DNA of 64,000 bases from HXMU1420-13 sp965229525. GTDB lineage: Bacteria; Bacteroidota; Rhodothermia; Balneolales; Balneolaceae. The translations under genes and the position numbers were made by a program. Below the pieces are notes generated by a model. It was not told the DNA's origin, did not search any database, and was given only the letters and a program-made list of their open reading frames with translations. The stretch is taken from positions 2,790,001-2,854,000 of the forward strand of contig OZ245886.1 in assembly GCA_965229525.1 (NCBI GenBank). The letters are read 5' to 3'. Shown here piece after piece: positions 35,254-45,259 of the stretch (positions are counted from its first letter, which is position 1; each line of letters starts with the position of its first letter).

Positions 35254-35534
35254 GTAACGTCATGTAGATCTTTATTTCGCTGAAATACACGGCGTGCAAA
35301 TGGACACAGTGGAAGAATTTTAAGTCCCGTCTCTCTTGCAAACTCTGCTGAATGGTAAACTAACTTTTTACCCAGACCTTTACCTTTTTGAGATTCTGAT
35401 ACTTCTGTATGATCAATAATAATTCGATAATCACCATTTTTTGTGTAGGTCATTTCAGCGACTCTAACCCCATCTTCTTCAATAAAGAAAGCTCCCTTGG
35501 TATCTGTTTGTTCGTGTTGTATGTTCATGCTCAC
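35250..35534 (-). CDS. Small GNAT-fold protein (YjdJ-type acetyltransferase)
   Basis: 94 residues. It has the compact GNAT fold with the acetyl-CoA loop SQKGKGLGKKLVYHSAEF and the end motif ILPLCPFARRVFQRN, typical of the short YjdJ-like family. A second in-frame ATG is two codons on (35528). The substrate of this family is unknown. It stands alone on the minus strand, divergent from the next gene, whose start overlaps its upstream region. Confidence 0.85.
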   Translation of the reverse strand: MSMNIQHEQTDTKGAFFIEEDGVRVAEMTYTKNGDYRIIIDHTEVSESQKGKGLGKKLVYHSAEFARETGLKILPLCPFARRVFQRNKDLHDVT

Positions 35535-35553
35535 GTATTTAAATAATTTTTAT

Positions 35554-36429
35554 ATGTCCCTTAAAACACTTCCAAGTCTACTGATATTTTTGGCCTTAAG
35601 TCAAGCTGCTGCACAGGAAATCCCAATACTAGAATTGGAAGCATATAAAAGAATAGATGAACCGGCCAGGAATGAAGTTTCCGGTATAGTGAAAAGTAGA
35701 GCATATGAAAATACATTTTGGGTTCATGGGGATTCAGGTACCCCAGACCGAATTTATGCAATCAATGAAGATGGAGATATCATTTCTAATGATAAAGATT
35801 ATCGTGGTGCAAAGGTTAAAGGTGCAAAAAATCTGGATTGGGAAGATATCGCACTCGGAGAAAACGGGACAATAATTCTTGCTGATATTGGGAATAATTG
35901 CGAATGCCGTGATGATTTAAAAATATTTATTCTCGAAGAACCAAATCCAAAAGATGATGAGGTTGAAGTACTTCGCGAATATGCGGTAAGCTATCCTGAA
36001 AGAGACGATTGGTTTGGAAGGTTGATGCGTTCGAGTTATAACGCCGAAGCTGTTTTTCAGGTTGATGGGACTATATTCATCCTTACAAAGCAGCCAAGAA
36101 AAACACTGTTATTCAAATTGGACCAACCGGTAGAAGGCGAACAAAACATTCTGGTTTTAGTTGATAGCATGGAAACACGACAGTATGTTACAGCCGCTGA
36201 TATTTCGCCGGATGGAAAGCAGGTTGCAATTCTAACCTATGAACAACTAATGGTATTCGAATTTAATCCAGAAGGATTCTTTAATTCGAGTTATCTAACA
36301 GCCTTTCTTGATGGAGTTGAACAAATTGAATCTCTCGGTTTTAGTGAACAGAATTTGATAATAGCTGAAGAGAATGGGCATTTGTACAAAGTAGGTCTGG
36401 ATCAACTCGTAGAAGTAACGGCAGATTAA
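35554..36429 (+). CDS. Secreted beta-propeller-like protein of unknown function
   Basis: 291 residues from ATG 35554, chosen because it begins a clean signal peptide (MSLKTLPSLLIFLALSQAAAQ); a longer frame upstream starts with a Cys-rich non-signal stretch inside the neighbouring gene's 5' end. Repeated strands with HGDSGTPDRIYAINEDG, NLDWEDIALGENGTIILADIG and TAADISPDGKQVAILTYEQL suggest a propeller fold. No catalytic signature is visible. Its stop overlaps the convergent membrane-protein gene by four bases (TTAA). Confidence 0.7.
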   Translation: MSLKTLPSLLIFLALSQAAAQEIPILELEAYKRIDEPARNEVSGIVKSRAYENTFWVHGDSGTPDRIYAINEDGDIISNDKDYRGAKVKGAKNLDWEDIALGENGTIILADIGNNCECRDDLKIFILEEPNPKDDEVEVLREYAVSYPERDDWFGRLMRSSYNAEAVFQVDGTIFILTKQPRKTLLFKLDQPVEGEQNILVLVDSMETRQYVTAADISPDGKQVAILTYEQLMVFEFNPEGFFNSSYLTAFLDGVEQIESLGFSEQNLIIAEENGHLYKVGLDQLVEVTAD

Positions 36430-36947
36430 TTCAATCTGTTTCTAAATACTTCTTGCTCAAGGTCGTTAATTACAGACTGTTCAGACATAAGTTGTACTTG
36501 TTCACCCGAATTTAATCGAAGGGGCTTTATCATTTCCTTTTTTGATGGTTTTAGTAACCCTAATACTATCGCAATGATGATTGAAACAGTTAATGCGGTA
36601 GTGCTTAATGATATCATGAACAAGACTACAGCTATTATGCCAAACCCTTCTATGAGAGCTAGTCGTAGAAAATATGCAGTTTTATATGCTGATAATTTTC
36701 TTGTAAGAGAATGTGATTCATCTAGCCTAAGCAATAGTATTTGAAATAAATAAAAGGAAGAAAACACTCCTGAAAATGCAAGCGCTAATACTCCGATATC
36801 TATAAGCATATTGCTTTGCAATTCCGGTAATAGAGGCACAACATCAATAAGGAACAATACTACTGAGATAATAAGAACAAAAGTATATCCTGCAACTAGC
36901 GTTAGTTGTAGAATCCTTAAAGATTGTAGAAATGCATTTGCTGTCAT
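36426..36947 (-). CDS. Four-TM membrane protein, unknown function
   Basis: 173 residues with hydrophobic segments at about 14-35, 46-72, 90-110 and 113-131, then a basic patch (KPSKKEMIKPLRL) and a soluble C terminus of about 35 residues. No family recognised. Confidence 0.65.
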   Translation of the reverse strand: MTANAFLQSLRILQLTLVAGYTFVLIISVVLFLIDVVPLLPELQSNMLIDIGVLALAFSGVFSSFYLFQILLLRLDESHSLTRKLSAYKTAYFLRLALIEGFGIIAVVLFMISLSTTALTVSIIIAIVLGLLKPSKKEMIKPLRLNSGEQVQLMSEQSVINDLEQEVFRNRLN

Positions 36948-37086
36948 CGTAATGTTACAAATATATACTTTAAGATTAGTGATTTCTTCGATTACTTACA
37001 TGGTGATACAAAATTTCTTCTCAATACTTTTAGTTATTCACAAATTATTCATAATCAATAGGTAAATAATAAAACAAGGAGTCAAG

Positions 37087-38193
37087 ATGTCTAATCGGCG
37101 TACATTTCTTATTGCCCTACTTTTTGGAATTTTTTTCTTATCTCAGGGTTGTGATTTGTTTGAGGACGAATCTAACTCAATTATTTGGTATCAGGAAAAC
37201 CTAAATGATTTCATTTTATATGCCTATGAGCCAGATGGAAGTTCATTTGCAGTCATTGATTTATTAACAGGAGAAATTTACCGTAACATAGACGTTTTTC
37301 AAGGGATACAATCTGTGGCATCAAACGAAGATGGCACTCTTATTTATATAAGTACGTATCGGCGGGCTTCAGGATCAGGAGACTCTCGTCCAGGTGAAAT
37401 ATACAAGTTAAATACATCTACATGGGAGCATGAAATTATATATGAACAAGCGGCACATTTGTTGGAAAACCGAAATGGCGGCATCCTTTTTATCACAAAA
37501 GAAACGGATCCTTCTACAGGTAATGCCATTTCGGACAGAATGTTTGGGGAAATTACCCCCTCCACCGGAGAGATTACTGAGATCGATAGCATTCAAGTTG
37601 ATTGGGGAGCCTGGTATGATGATAGAAGGATTAATATTCATCCATTTAAGCCTTTGATTTATACACTAAATGGTGATAAAGAATTATACCGATTTGATTA
37701 TAGTACATCGGATATTAACTATCTTTTTTCTGAACTTCCCTTTCCACCTCTTGCTAGTTTTTCGTTATCAGGAGGAGGGGATTCCCTGTTTATTCCAGGT
37801 GGCCCGGTTTTAGATTTAAACCATGAGAAAACCGTCGGAACCATTCCTGTCTGGCGATTGGGGACTGCCGTTGCACGCAAAGATAACAAAGAGGTATATA
37901 TTACTGATCCAGGGGGATATCTGAGGGAGCCATATTCACAAGGTAAACTTTTTGTTTATGATCCGGAAAACGATCAGATGAAGAATGCTATAGAGTTGGA
38001 GAGTGTAACCGATCTTATCTATCTGACCCCAAAAGAGAGATATGTGGTGGTCAATAATTGGCTGTCAAAGTTCATTGTTGTTGATCTGAAAACACGATCT
38101 ATCGTCATCGAACACGAATATATTGAAAACAATGTAGCAACGCAAAGTATTCAAGGGATGTACCTGGCCCCTAAGCCAGTTTCTTTACGATAA
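37087..38193 (+). CDS. Lipoprotein with YncE-like propeller repeats
   Basis: 368 residues. Lipobox FLSQGC (Cys22). The body has repeated FAVIDLLTGEIYRNI, GSGDSRPGEIYKLNTSTWEH and GKLFVYDPENDQMKNAI-type strands, as in YncE-like beta-propellers. It ends in a short strand. Function unknown. It lies 22 bases before the broken subtilase gene and may have shared an operon with it. Confidence 0.7.
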   Translation: MSNRRTFLIALLFGIFFLSQGCDLFEDESNSIIWYQENLNDFILYAYEPDGSSFAVIDLLTGEIYRNIDVFQGIQSVASNEDGTLIYISTYRRASGSGDSRPGEIYKLNTSTWEHEIIYEQAAHLLENRNGGILFITKETDPSTGNAISDRMFGEITPSTGEITEIDSIQVDWGAWYDDRRINIHPFKPLIYTLNGDKELYRFDYSTSDINYLFSELPFPPLASFSLSGGGDSLFIPGGPVLDLNHEKTVGTIPVWRLGTAVARKDNKEVYITDPGGYLREPYSQGKLFVYDPENDQMKNAIELESVTDLIYLTPKERYVVVNNWLSKFIVVDLKTRSIVIEHEYIENNVATQSIQGMYLAPKPVSLR

Positions 38194-38215
38194 CTCAAAC
38201 AAAAGGTGGAACGGT

Positions 38216-41200
38216 ATGAAAATACAACAGTTAATAAAAAAGCATGTGTTGTTAGTATTCGCCTTGCTGTTTCCGTATATGTCCTATGGACAGCAAGAAT
38301 ATTTCTATTCAACCAACGGAAAAAAAGTGTACATGGAAATAATGGAAGACCGGTTTGTGGTTAAACCGGTTTCGCCTGTTACTACAGGGCAAACAGAAGA
38401 ATATATAAGTCGGGCATTTGCCAATGCCCGAGCGAAAACAATCACCGGAATTAGTAATTTTTATGAGATCAGGTTAGGTTTAGGTAATTTTACCAAGCAA
38501 GAGTTACGTGAGGAACTTTCTGAGCTAAAAACTGACAATAACTGGGCAAAGGTGTATCCGGTATACCTAATTAACGGAAGCCCAGCTATAGTCTACGACA
38601 TATTTGTGGTAAAACTTAAGGAGGAGTCCGAATTTCAAAAACTCAAACAATTAAATGATGAATTCGGAGTGGAATTAATTGACAGAAATGATTTGGTTTC
38701 TACTATGATTACACTTCGAGTACCGGACAATTCCAGGTTTGAAGTAGTTGAATTGGCGAGGATTTATTTTGAACGTTTAGAACTAGAGTGGTCGGCACCT
38801 GATTTTAAAATGGAAACCGTGCTTCATTCTAATGACCCTTATTATCCCTATCAATTTTATATGAATATGATCTCCGCAGATAGGGCATGGGAAATCAGTT
38901 TAGCGAATCATGGTATAGTAGTAGCTGTTTTGGATCAAGGGGTAGAAGCCCATGAAGATCTTCCGGCAAGCCAATTGATTAACGGATACGATGCTTTTGG
39001 AGTAACTGTAGGAGCGCCGGGCGGTAATGAGGCGCATGGTATGGCCAGTGCAGGCATTATAGCGGCTAACCACAACACTAAAGGGGTGGCTGGCTTGGCT
39101 CCGAATGTTAAAATCATGCCTGTAAGAGTTTTTAATGAATATGGACAAGGTACAACTAACCAGAATATTGCAGATGCTATGTCACACGCAGTTACAAACG
39201 GGGCAGATATAATTAATAACAGCTGGGGATACACTCAACCGAATGGAAATAGTGTAACTGAAGACGTAAATCCCGCACTAACTACTGTAATAAACAATGC
39301 AAATCAAAATGGTCGCAGTGGTTTGGGTACGATCATTATTTTTGCTGCAGGCAATAATGGGCAAGCGGTTACTTACCCTGCTTTTTTGAACAGTGTAACT
39401 GCTGTGGGCGCAATAGACAATACAAGTACAATATTCAATTATAGTAATACAGGTATATCATTAGATATTGTTGCCCCTAGTGGTACCTTAGGTGAATTTG
39501 CAGGTTGGGGACCTTGTGGAACTCCAAAAACTGAGTTAACTGGAACAGTCTGGACTCTTGACCGAGATGGAACCTATGGGTGGAATCCAGGAGATCATGA
39601 AATCACAAATCCAACTTGCTTTAGCGAATATACATGGTCATCTCACAGTGGTGAGCCCACACCTACGAATGGTTATACAGCTAATTATGGAGGAACTTCT
39701 GCAGCAGCCCCACAAGTAAGTGGTGTAACTGGATTATTACTCTCAGTTAATCCAAACCTGACTTCATCGGAAATAAATACCGTATTGCAAAATTCTGCAG
39801 ACAAAGTTTCTGGAATGAACGGACTTAACTTTACCAAATGAATATGGCTATGGTCGCCTTAACGCACTAAAAGCTGTCTACCAAGCCCAGCGAATGGCAG
39901 TACAAGATCAGCTGGTAAATTTCAAATCATTAGATGAGAAAGCTTCCGGTACAAATTTAAGCAGACGTTCGGTATATTAACCTGAAACAGGTACCTATCA
40001 TGTGGTTTTCCAATCCGGAAGTGAAATTGTCTACTTCAAAAAACTACCTTGGATGACTACAACACCCATAATTATCTCGGAAATTCAAACCGATGAGTTT
40101 GGGAAAAATCAAAACCCGAATATTACCATAGATACTAATGGTAATCTTCATGCAGTTTGGGAGCGTAAAGCTTATGGATTTGATCAATGGGTGGTGTATT
40201 ACGCTAAAAGTACAAATGACGGGGTTACATGGAGCACTCCGGAGAAAGTGTCACCGGTATGGACAGAACCAATGAATCCACAAATTCTGGCCTAAAATTC
40301 TCAGTATGATAATGAATTGATGTTGAGCTATTATTATTTCGATAGGATAAGAGCAAGGGTATATAATTCAGGTACCGGAGACTGGGATAAATGGGGCACA
40401 ACAGATGCCATTCCAAATACGGACGTATATACTCAGAATTTTTCTGCTATCGCCTCTGATGTTTATGGGTATACCAGTTTTAATATTACTTATGCAGATG
40501 AACTGAGTGATGATATTTACTATAACCAGTTTAATTACATCACGCAATGGAATAAGTTTAAAAATCTATCCTCCATTGTTCCAGGTAGTGCTACACATCA
40601 CTCCCCTTCAATTAGCAATGGTCCAACTTATACTAACGGTTCATCACCGGCGGTTCATGTTGCCTGGGTGCGAACAACGGGTAGCGGTAGTGGAGCTTAT
40701 GACAATAAAATCATCCATCGATGGACATCCAGTGCTCACAGTTGGCCAAGCGTGTATTATACAACCTATTACCAGTTACAAATTAATCCAACGATTTCAG
40801 GTGTAGGCAGTACAGGTAATTATACAGCTTATTTGGTTTGGGAAATACAGGGCAATGCCGGTATTGCAAGGCAATATTTCAACGGGTCGAGTTGGTCTTA
40901 CCCTACAACAATAAACTACGATGGAAAATACCCTTCACTATCAACGGGCGGTAGTGAAGCTAAATACTTTTATACTGATGAAACTGGTCCAATATTTGAT
41001 GTCACACTTAGTTCACAATCTTTAAGTAAATCATCAACCTTAGATACTAATTTTAAGATCGACGAACTTGTGTATAAGAGATCAATATCATTTATGGATA
41101 CAACTGGAGCCTTTTTAGACTTTATAGTCCATGATGTTGAACAGGTAGATGAATTTGGATTTAAAAATTCAAAAGAAATGAAAGCTATAAATCAAGATGA

Positions 41201-41873
41201 AGTAGATTTAAGCATACAAAATGCATTGAAAACGCTGAATCTGATTCCGAATGAAATCGACAAAAACAGTGATCTGAATTTCAAACTCGAAATACGAGGA
41301 AATAGAGTTTCTGAACTTTTTGAAGATGGAGTTATGCCTGAGATAACAGTAGGGAACCAAAAACTGAAACATAATGATCAATTAACAGCCGAATATATAT
41401 CAAGTCTTACAGAAACAGATCAAACTTTGAAAAGAGAAGTATCAATATCTAGTTCTGTACTTGAACAAGAATCCGTGTTTAATTTATTAGACCTGGAAAG
41501 TTATTTGAATTTCAAAGAAGGAGTGTTTGCTAGTCTGGGTCATATCATTGATAGAAAGGATGAAAGTGTAGTAGTTGAAAAACAGATGGTAAATATTGAA
41601 TCAGAAATAGAAAGTGAGCTATCAACTTCTGCTCATCCAAATCCATTTAATCCTTCCACTACTATCAATTTTACTTTACCTAATGAGTCGAATGTTGTTT
41701 TAAGAGTATTTGATGTTTTGGGAAGAGAGGTAGCAGAATTATTGAACGAGGTTAAATCGGAAGGTTCACATTCCGTGTATTTCGATGCATCGTCGCTTTC
41801 TAGTGGAGTGTACTTTTACACCATTGAAGCTGGAGATAAAATAATTACAAACAGGATAACTCTAATGAAATAA
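38216..41873 (+). pseudogene. T9SS-exported subtilisin-like (S8) protease, broken by a frameshift and two stops
   Basis: The intact product would have about 1,218 residues. The first part (38216 to about 39835) has a signal peptide, a prodomain-like region and an S8 domain with all catalytic positions: Asp in AVLDQGVEAH, His in NEAHGMASAG, oxyanion Asn in FAAGNNG and Ser in YGGTSAAAPQVSG. Near 39834-39838 one extra base in an A-run shifts the frame. The sequence then continues as EYGYGRLNALKAVYQAQ in frame 3, is stopped by TAA at 39978 and again at 40293, and runs open to 41873. The end carries a full T9SS sorting domain (HPNPFNPSTTINFTLP to NRITLMK). Both stops fit C-to-T changes of CAA glutamine codons. 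The coding quality downstream is still good, so the damage is recent or an assembly artefact. Confidence 0.85.
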
Positions 41874-41880
41874 ATGTCGT

Positions 41881-41909
41881 AAAACCCTCTCTTTTCGGGG
41901 AGGGTTTTT
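41881..41909. terminator. Terminator between the subtilase pseudogene and menB
   Basis: AAAACCCTC at 41881-41889 pairs with GAGGGTTTT at 41900-41908, with a T tract on the plus side and an A tract before it. It also covers the end of menB (stop at 41908-41910), so it can serve both directions. Confidence 0.8.
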
Positions 41910-42747
41910 ATGATGGACTCCTCCCAAATTTCTCCCAATTCGGTTTTCTCTTCTCAAGAAAGGCATTTTTCCCCTCCTCAGCTTCATCGGTCATATAGGC
42001 TAATCGAGTAGCTTCACCAGCAAATACTTGTTGTCCTACCAAACCATCATCAATCAAATTAAATGCAAATTTGATCATCTTTATTGCAGTTGGGCTTTTT
42101 GCCAAAATCTCTTGGGCCCATTCAAAAGCGGTGTCTTCCAGTTCTTCATGTGGTACCACCGCATTCACCATCCCCATATCGAAGGCTTCTTGAGCGGAAT
42201 AATTACGACCTAGAAAGAAGATTTCGCGTCCTCGTTTTTGTCCCACTTGTCGGGCTAATAGTGCTGACCCAAAGCCACCATCAAAACTGGCAACATCGGC
42301 ATCGGTTTGTTTGAAAACAGCGTATTCTTTGCTTGCCAGGGTCATATCGCAAGTTACATGAAGGGAATGTCCACCACCAACTGCCCAGCCCGGCACAACA
42401 GCGATTACAACTTTTGGCATAAATCGAATTAGTCGCTGAACTTCCAAAATATTTAACCGTGGGATACCATCATCAGCCTTATATCCGGTTTTTGATCTCA
42501 CATTTTGATCTCCACCTGAGCAAAACGCCCAGCCACCATCTTTCGCGGAAGGACCTTCCCCTGAAATAAGGACAACACCAATTTCATTGTCTTCTTTCGC
42601 ATCATCTAATGCTTCATACAATTCGAACACTGTTTTTGGTCGAAACGCATTTCTTACTTCTGGTCGATTAAAAGCAATCCTGGCAACGCCATCACATTTT
42701 TTGTACGTGATATCTTCAAATTCTTTGACTGTCTTCCAGTTAATCAT
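41908..42747 (-). CDS. menB: 1,4-dihydroxy-2-naphthoyl-CoA synthase
   Basis: 279 residues of the crotonase fold. MenB closes the second ring of the menaquinone head group from o-succinylbenzoyl-CoA. Visible hallmarks: FNRPEVRNAFRPKTV, the oxyanion loop WAFCSGGDQNVRS, VVPGWAVGGGHSLHV, the DADVASFDGGFGSALLARQVGQK block and the C-terminal ATRLAYMTDEAEEGKNAFLEKRKP. It is last of four overlapping men genes and starts within the end of menH. Confidence 0.97.
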   Translation of the reverse strand: MINWKTVKEFEDITYKKCDGVARIAFNRPEVRNAFRPKTVFELYEALDDAKEDNEIGVVLISGEGPSAKDGGWAFCSGGDQNVRSKTGYKADDGIPRLNILEVQRLIRFMPKVVIAVVPGWAVGGGHSLHVTCDMTLASKEYAVFKQTDADVASFDGGFGSALLARQVGQKRGREIFFLGRNYSAQEAFDMGMVNAVVPHEELEDTAFEWAQEILAKSPTAIKMIKFAFNLIDDGLVGQQVFAGEATRLAYMTDEAEEGKNAFLEKRKPNWEKFGRSPS

Positions 42748-43550
42748 ATTCGGTGTTTTTCAATAAATAGTTTTAGGTGCTCAGCAATCTCAAAACTTGC
42801 ATTGGAATGTACGCGATGACCGGATTCCGGCAAAATTACCAATTCAGCTTGTTCTAACTCTTTTTTCATAACCTGATTTATGCGTGTGAATTTAGAATCA
42901 TATTCTCCGGTAAATAACAATGTTGGAGCAGCTATCTTATCTAAATCATCACGTAGACAAGGCATCGTACCGGTTCCAAAGCCAAGTAGCGAATTTGCCA
43001 TCCAATATGGGTTTTGCTTCTTTTGGATAGTTGCAACTTCATCATTGTAGATGCTGTGCTTAAACAAATCCATGTTTTCCCATTCGATTAAAAAATCCTG
43101 GAAATTTCCAATAATTTGATCGGCTCTTGTTCCATCTAAAGCTTGTCTCGCCTGGCGCTCTGTTTCAACTTCGATTCCAAAAGTGCCACTTTCAAGAATC
43201 AATCCTTGAATCAAATCCGGACGATGTAATGCGATGTTTAAAGCTAACCTAGCTCCCATACTATATCCATAAAGAAATACAGGAGAAGGAAGTTGTTCTT
43301 GAATTAACTTTGAGATATCAGCAATCTGTTCTTTAGAAGAAAATCGGTAATGAAGTTCAGCTCCCTCTGTTTTTCCGTGACCAAGTAAATCTATGGTAAC
43401 CGGATTGGAGAAGCTTGTGCAATTATCAATTAATGACGTAAAAATTTCACCTGAACCTAGAAACCCATGTAGGAATACGATTACTGGTAACCCTTCCTTT
43501 GAATTGTGCCACTCAAAATGGTAACGGATTCCCCGAATTTGGATATTCAT
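42744..43550 (-). CDS. menH: MenH-type alpha/beta hydrolase (SHCHC synthase)
   Basis: 268 residues. Alpha/beta hydrolase with FLHGFLGSGEIF near the N terminus, nucleophile elbow LYGYSMGARLAL, and the catalytic His in PESGHRVHSNASFEIAEHL. MenH removes pyruvate from SEPHCHC to give SHCHC. Assignment rests on fold and on its position between menD and menB, with four-base overlaps on both sides. Confidence 0.9.
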   Translation of the reverse strand: MNIQIRGIRYHFEWHNSKEGLPVIVFLHGFLGSGEIFTSLIDNCTSFSNPVTIDLLGHGKTEGAELHYRFSSKEQIADISKLIQEQLPSPVFLYGYSMGARLALNIALHRPDLIQGLILESGTFGIEVETERQARQALDGTRADQIIGNFQDFLIEWENMDLFKHSIYNDEVATIQKKQNPYWMANSLLGFGTGTMPCLRDDLDKIAAPTLLFTGEYDSKFTRINQVMKKELEQAELVILPESGHRVHSNASFEIAEHLKLFIEKHRI

Positions 43551-45259
43551 TCCTGATCCGGTTTATAATCCCAGAGAGTTTTTCTCAAATTCATTGAATC
43601 TTCTGCATCTGTCATACATTCGAAAATGTGAGCTCCAGGCCGTTCTATCAGTGATTCAAATGTTGGAATGATCTGTTCAGGGCGGGAAATTAATGAGTGA
43701 TCAATTTTATGAGCCCGACATAAAGCTGCTAGAGATACGTTGTGAGGTGTTTCAAAATAATCACTAAACTCGTTCTTATGTTCATTGATAGGAAGCATTT
43801 TAAAGATACTTCCTCCACCATTGTTCAATACAATCACAATGAAGGGGTCTTCAACCTCGTGAAGCTTTAACAATGCATTTGAGTCATGTAAGAATGCGAT
43901 ATCCCCAATGAAAAGCACACCCGTTTTTTTTGATGTTGTACTGATCCCAATTGCGGTGGATAAAATACCATCAATACCGGCAGCTCCACGATTTACATAC
44001 ATCTCCTTCCCATCATAATCACCAAAAAGAGCCATATCTCTAACCGGAAAAGAATTAGATAGCATGGTAAAACTTTTTGATGGAATTAGATTACTGATGG
44101 TATGAAAAACATAACCATCGGTTAAAGGTGATGTAGGGAACATCAACCGTTCTTTTTGTACATAATAAGATTTGTGATTTCGCCTCCAATCTCTAATCCA
44201 TTCCTTGTCAGATTCTGTCTCAACTTCATGTACTTCAAAATGGTCATCTACATTAATGAACTCATCAGCAGTTAGGGTTTCATCCGTAATTTGATTTGAT
44301 GAGGTAAATCGAATTTGCTTAACGCCATTGTTAGTATTCAAGAAGTTTTGAAGCGCTTTGCTGACTGGGTCTCTACCAAATCTAAGAATTAAATCAGGAG
44401 TTAAGTCCTCACTAATTTCTTTGTTTCTCAAAAAGCCATCAAAACCAGTAATGGTATATTTTGATGAAGAAAGATTACTTCCCGGTTCGATTAAAATGGG
44501 CGAATTTAAAGATTTCGCGAGATTTTGGATCGAGTTACCTAACGAAGAGCTAATTTCACAGCCTGCAATGATTAAAGGTTTTAAACTATCTGATATTGAA
44601 ACCCAAAAATCAGGTGGAAGTATCTGGCTAGAGTTAAATTTCGAAGGTATTGAAAATTTCTTTTTCGCCTGTTTTTCATTGTCTGCTTTAACTACTTCCA
44701 GAAAGTCGCTGGCTGGCTCAAACGGCTTTGAAAAGGCGAAATTTAGGTGACTAACACCTTCTCTAAATATTGCCTGTTGAACAGCCTGTGAGGCTGCTCG
44801 TTCAAGTCGCACGATACTATTATTACTCTCTTTGGGTTCACCAATTTCATGAAAGAAAACCGGATAGTCTCCAAAGATCTTTAATTGATCTATAGTTTGG
44901 GAAGCTCCAATTTCACGTAAATGCGGGGGGCGATCTGCACTTAAAACAATTAACGGAACGCCCGACTGTGAAGCCTCAATAATCGCAGGAAAATAATTTG
45001 CAACTGCTGTACCTGATGTACACAATAAACAAGTTGGTGCATTATCAACTTTCGACATACCCAATGCCATGAAGGCTGCAGATCGCTCGTCGATATTTAT
45101 GGTTTTTTTAAAACCGGGATGAGCCGCAAAAGCAAGGGTTAAAGGGGTTGACCGTGAACCCGGGGATATTACGACTCTGGTAATTCCTTGTTCAAATAAA
45201 GAGCGAACAAAAAGGGTGCACCAGTAAAAATTTAGGTTTTGTGGATCACGATCCGGCAT
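43547..45259 (-). CDS. menD: SEPHCHC synthase MenD
   Basis: 570 residues of the thiamine-diphosphate enzyme fold. N-terminal pyrimidine domain with VVISPGSRSTPLTLAFAAHP and the DERSAAFMALGMSK segment, LCTSGTAVANYFPAIIEA, and the C-terminal Mg/ThDP motif GDIAFLHDSNALL followed by VIVLNNGGGSIFKMLP. MenD adds a succinic semialdehyde unit from 2-oxoglutarate to isochorismate. It overlaps menF by 14 bases and menH by four. Confidence 0.97.
   Translation of the reverse strand: MPDRDPQNLNFYWCTLFVRSLFEQGITRVVISPGSRSTPLTLAFAAHPGFKKTINIDERSAAFMALGMSKVDNAPTCLLCTSGTAVANYFPAIIEASQSGVPLIVLSADRPPHLREIGASQTIDQLKIFGDYPVFFHEIGEPKESNNSIVRLERAASQAVQQAIFREGVSHLNFAFSKPFEPASDFLEVVKADNEKQAKKKFSIPSKFNSSQILPPDFWVSISDSLKPLIIAGCEISSSLGNSIQNLAKSLNSPILIEPGSNLSSSKYTITGFDGFLRNKEISEDLTPDLILRFGRDPVSKALQNFLNTNNGVKQIRFTSSNQITDETLTADEFINVDDHFEVHEVETESDKEWIRDWRRNHKSYYVQKERLMFPTSPLTDGYVFHTISNLIPSKSFTMLSNSFPVRDMALFGDYDGKEMYVNRGAAGIDGILSTAIGISTTSKKTGVLFIGDIAFLHDSNALLKLHEVEDPFIVIVLNNGGGSIFKMLPINEHKNEFSDYFETPHNVSLAALCRAHKIDHSLISRPEQIIPTFESLIERPGAHIFECMTDAEDSMNLRKTLWDYKPDQE

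Noticed and set aside
39978..40295. TAA read through as a sense codon (recoding)
   Set aside because: TAA ends many intact genes here, and the same locus also has a frameshift, so mutation or assembly error is simpler.
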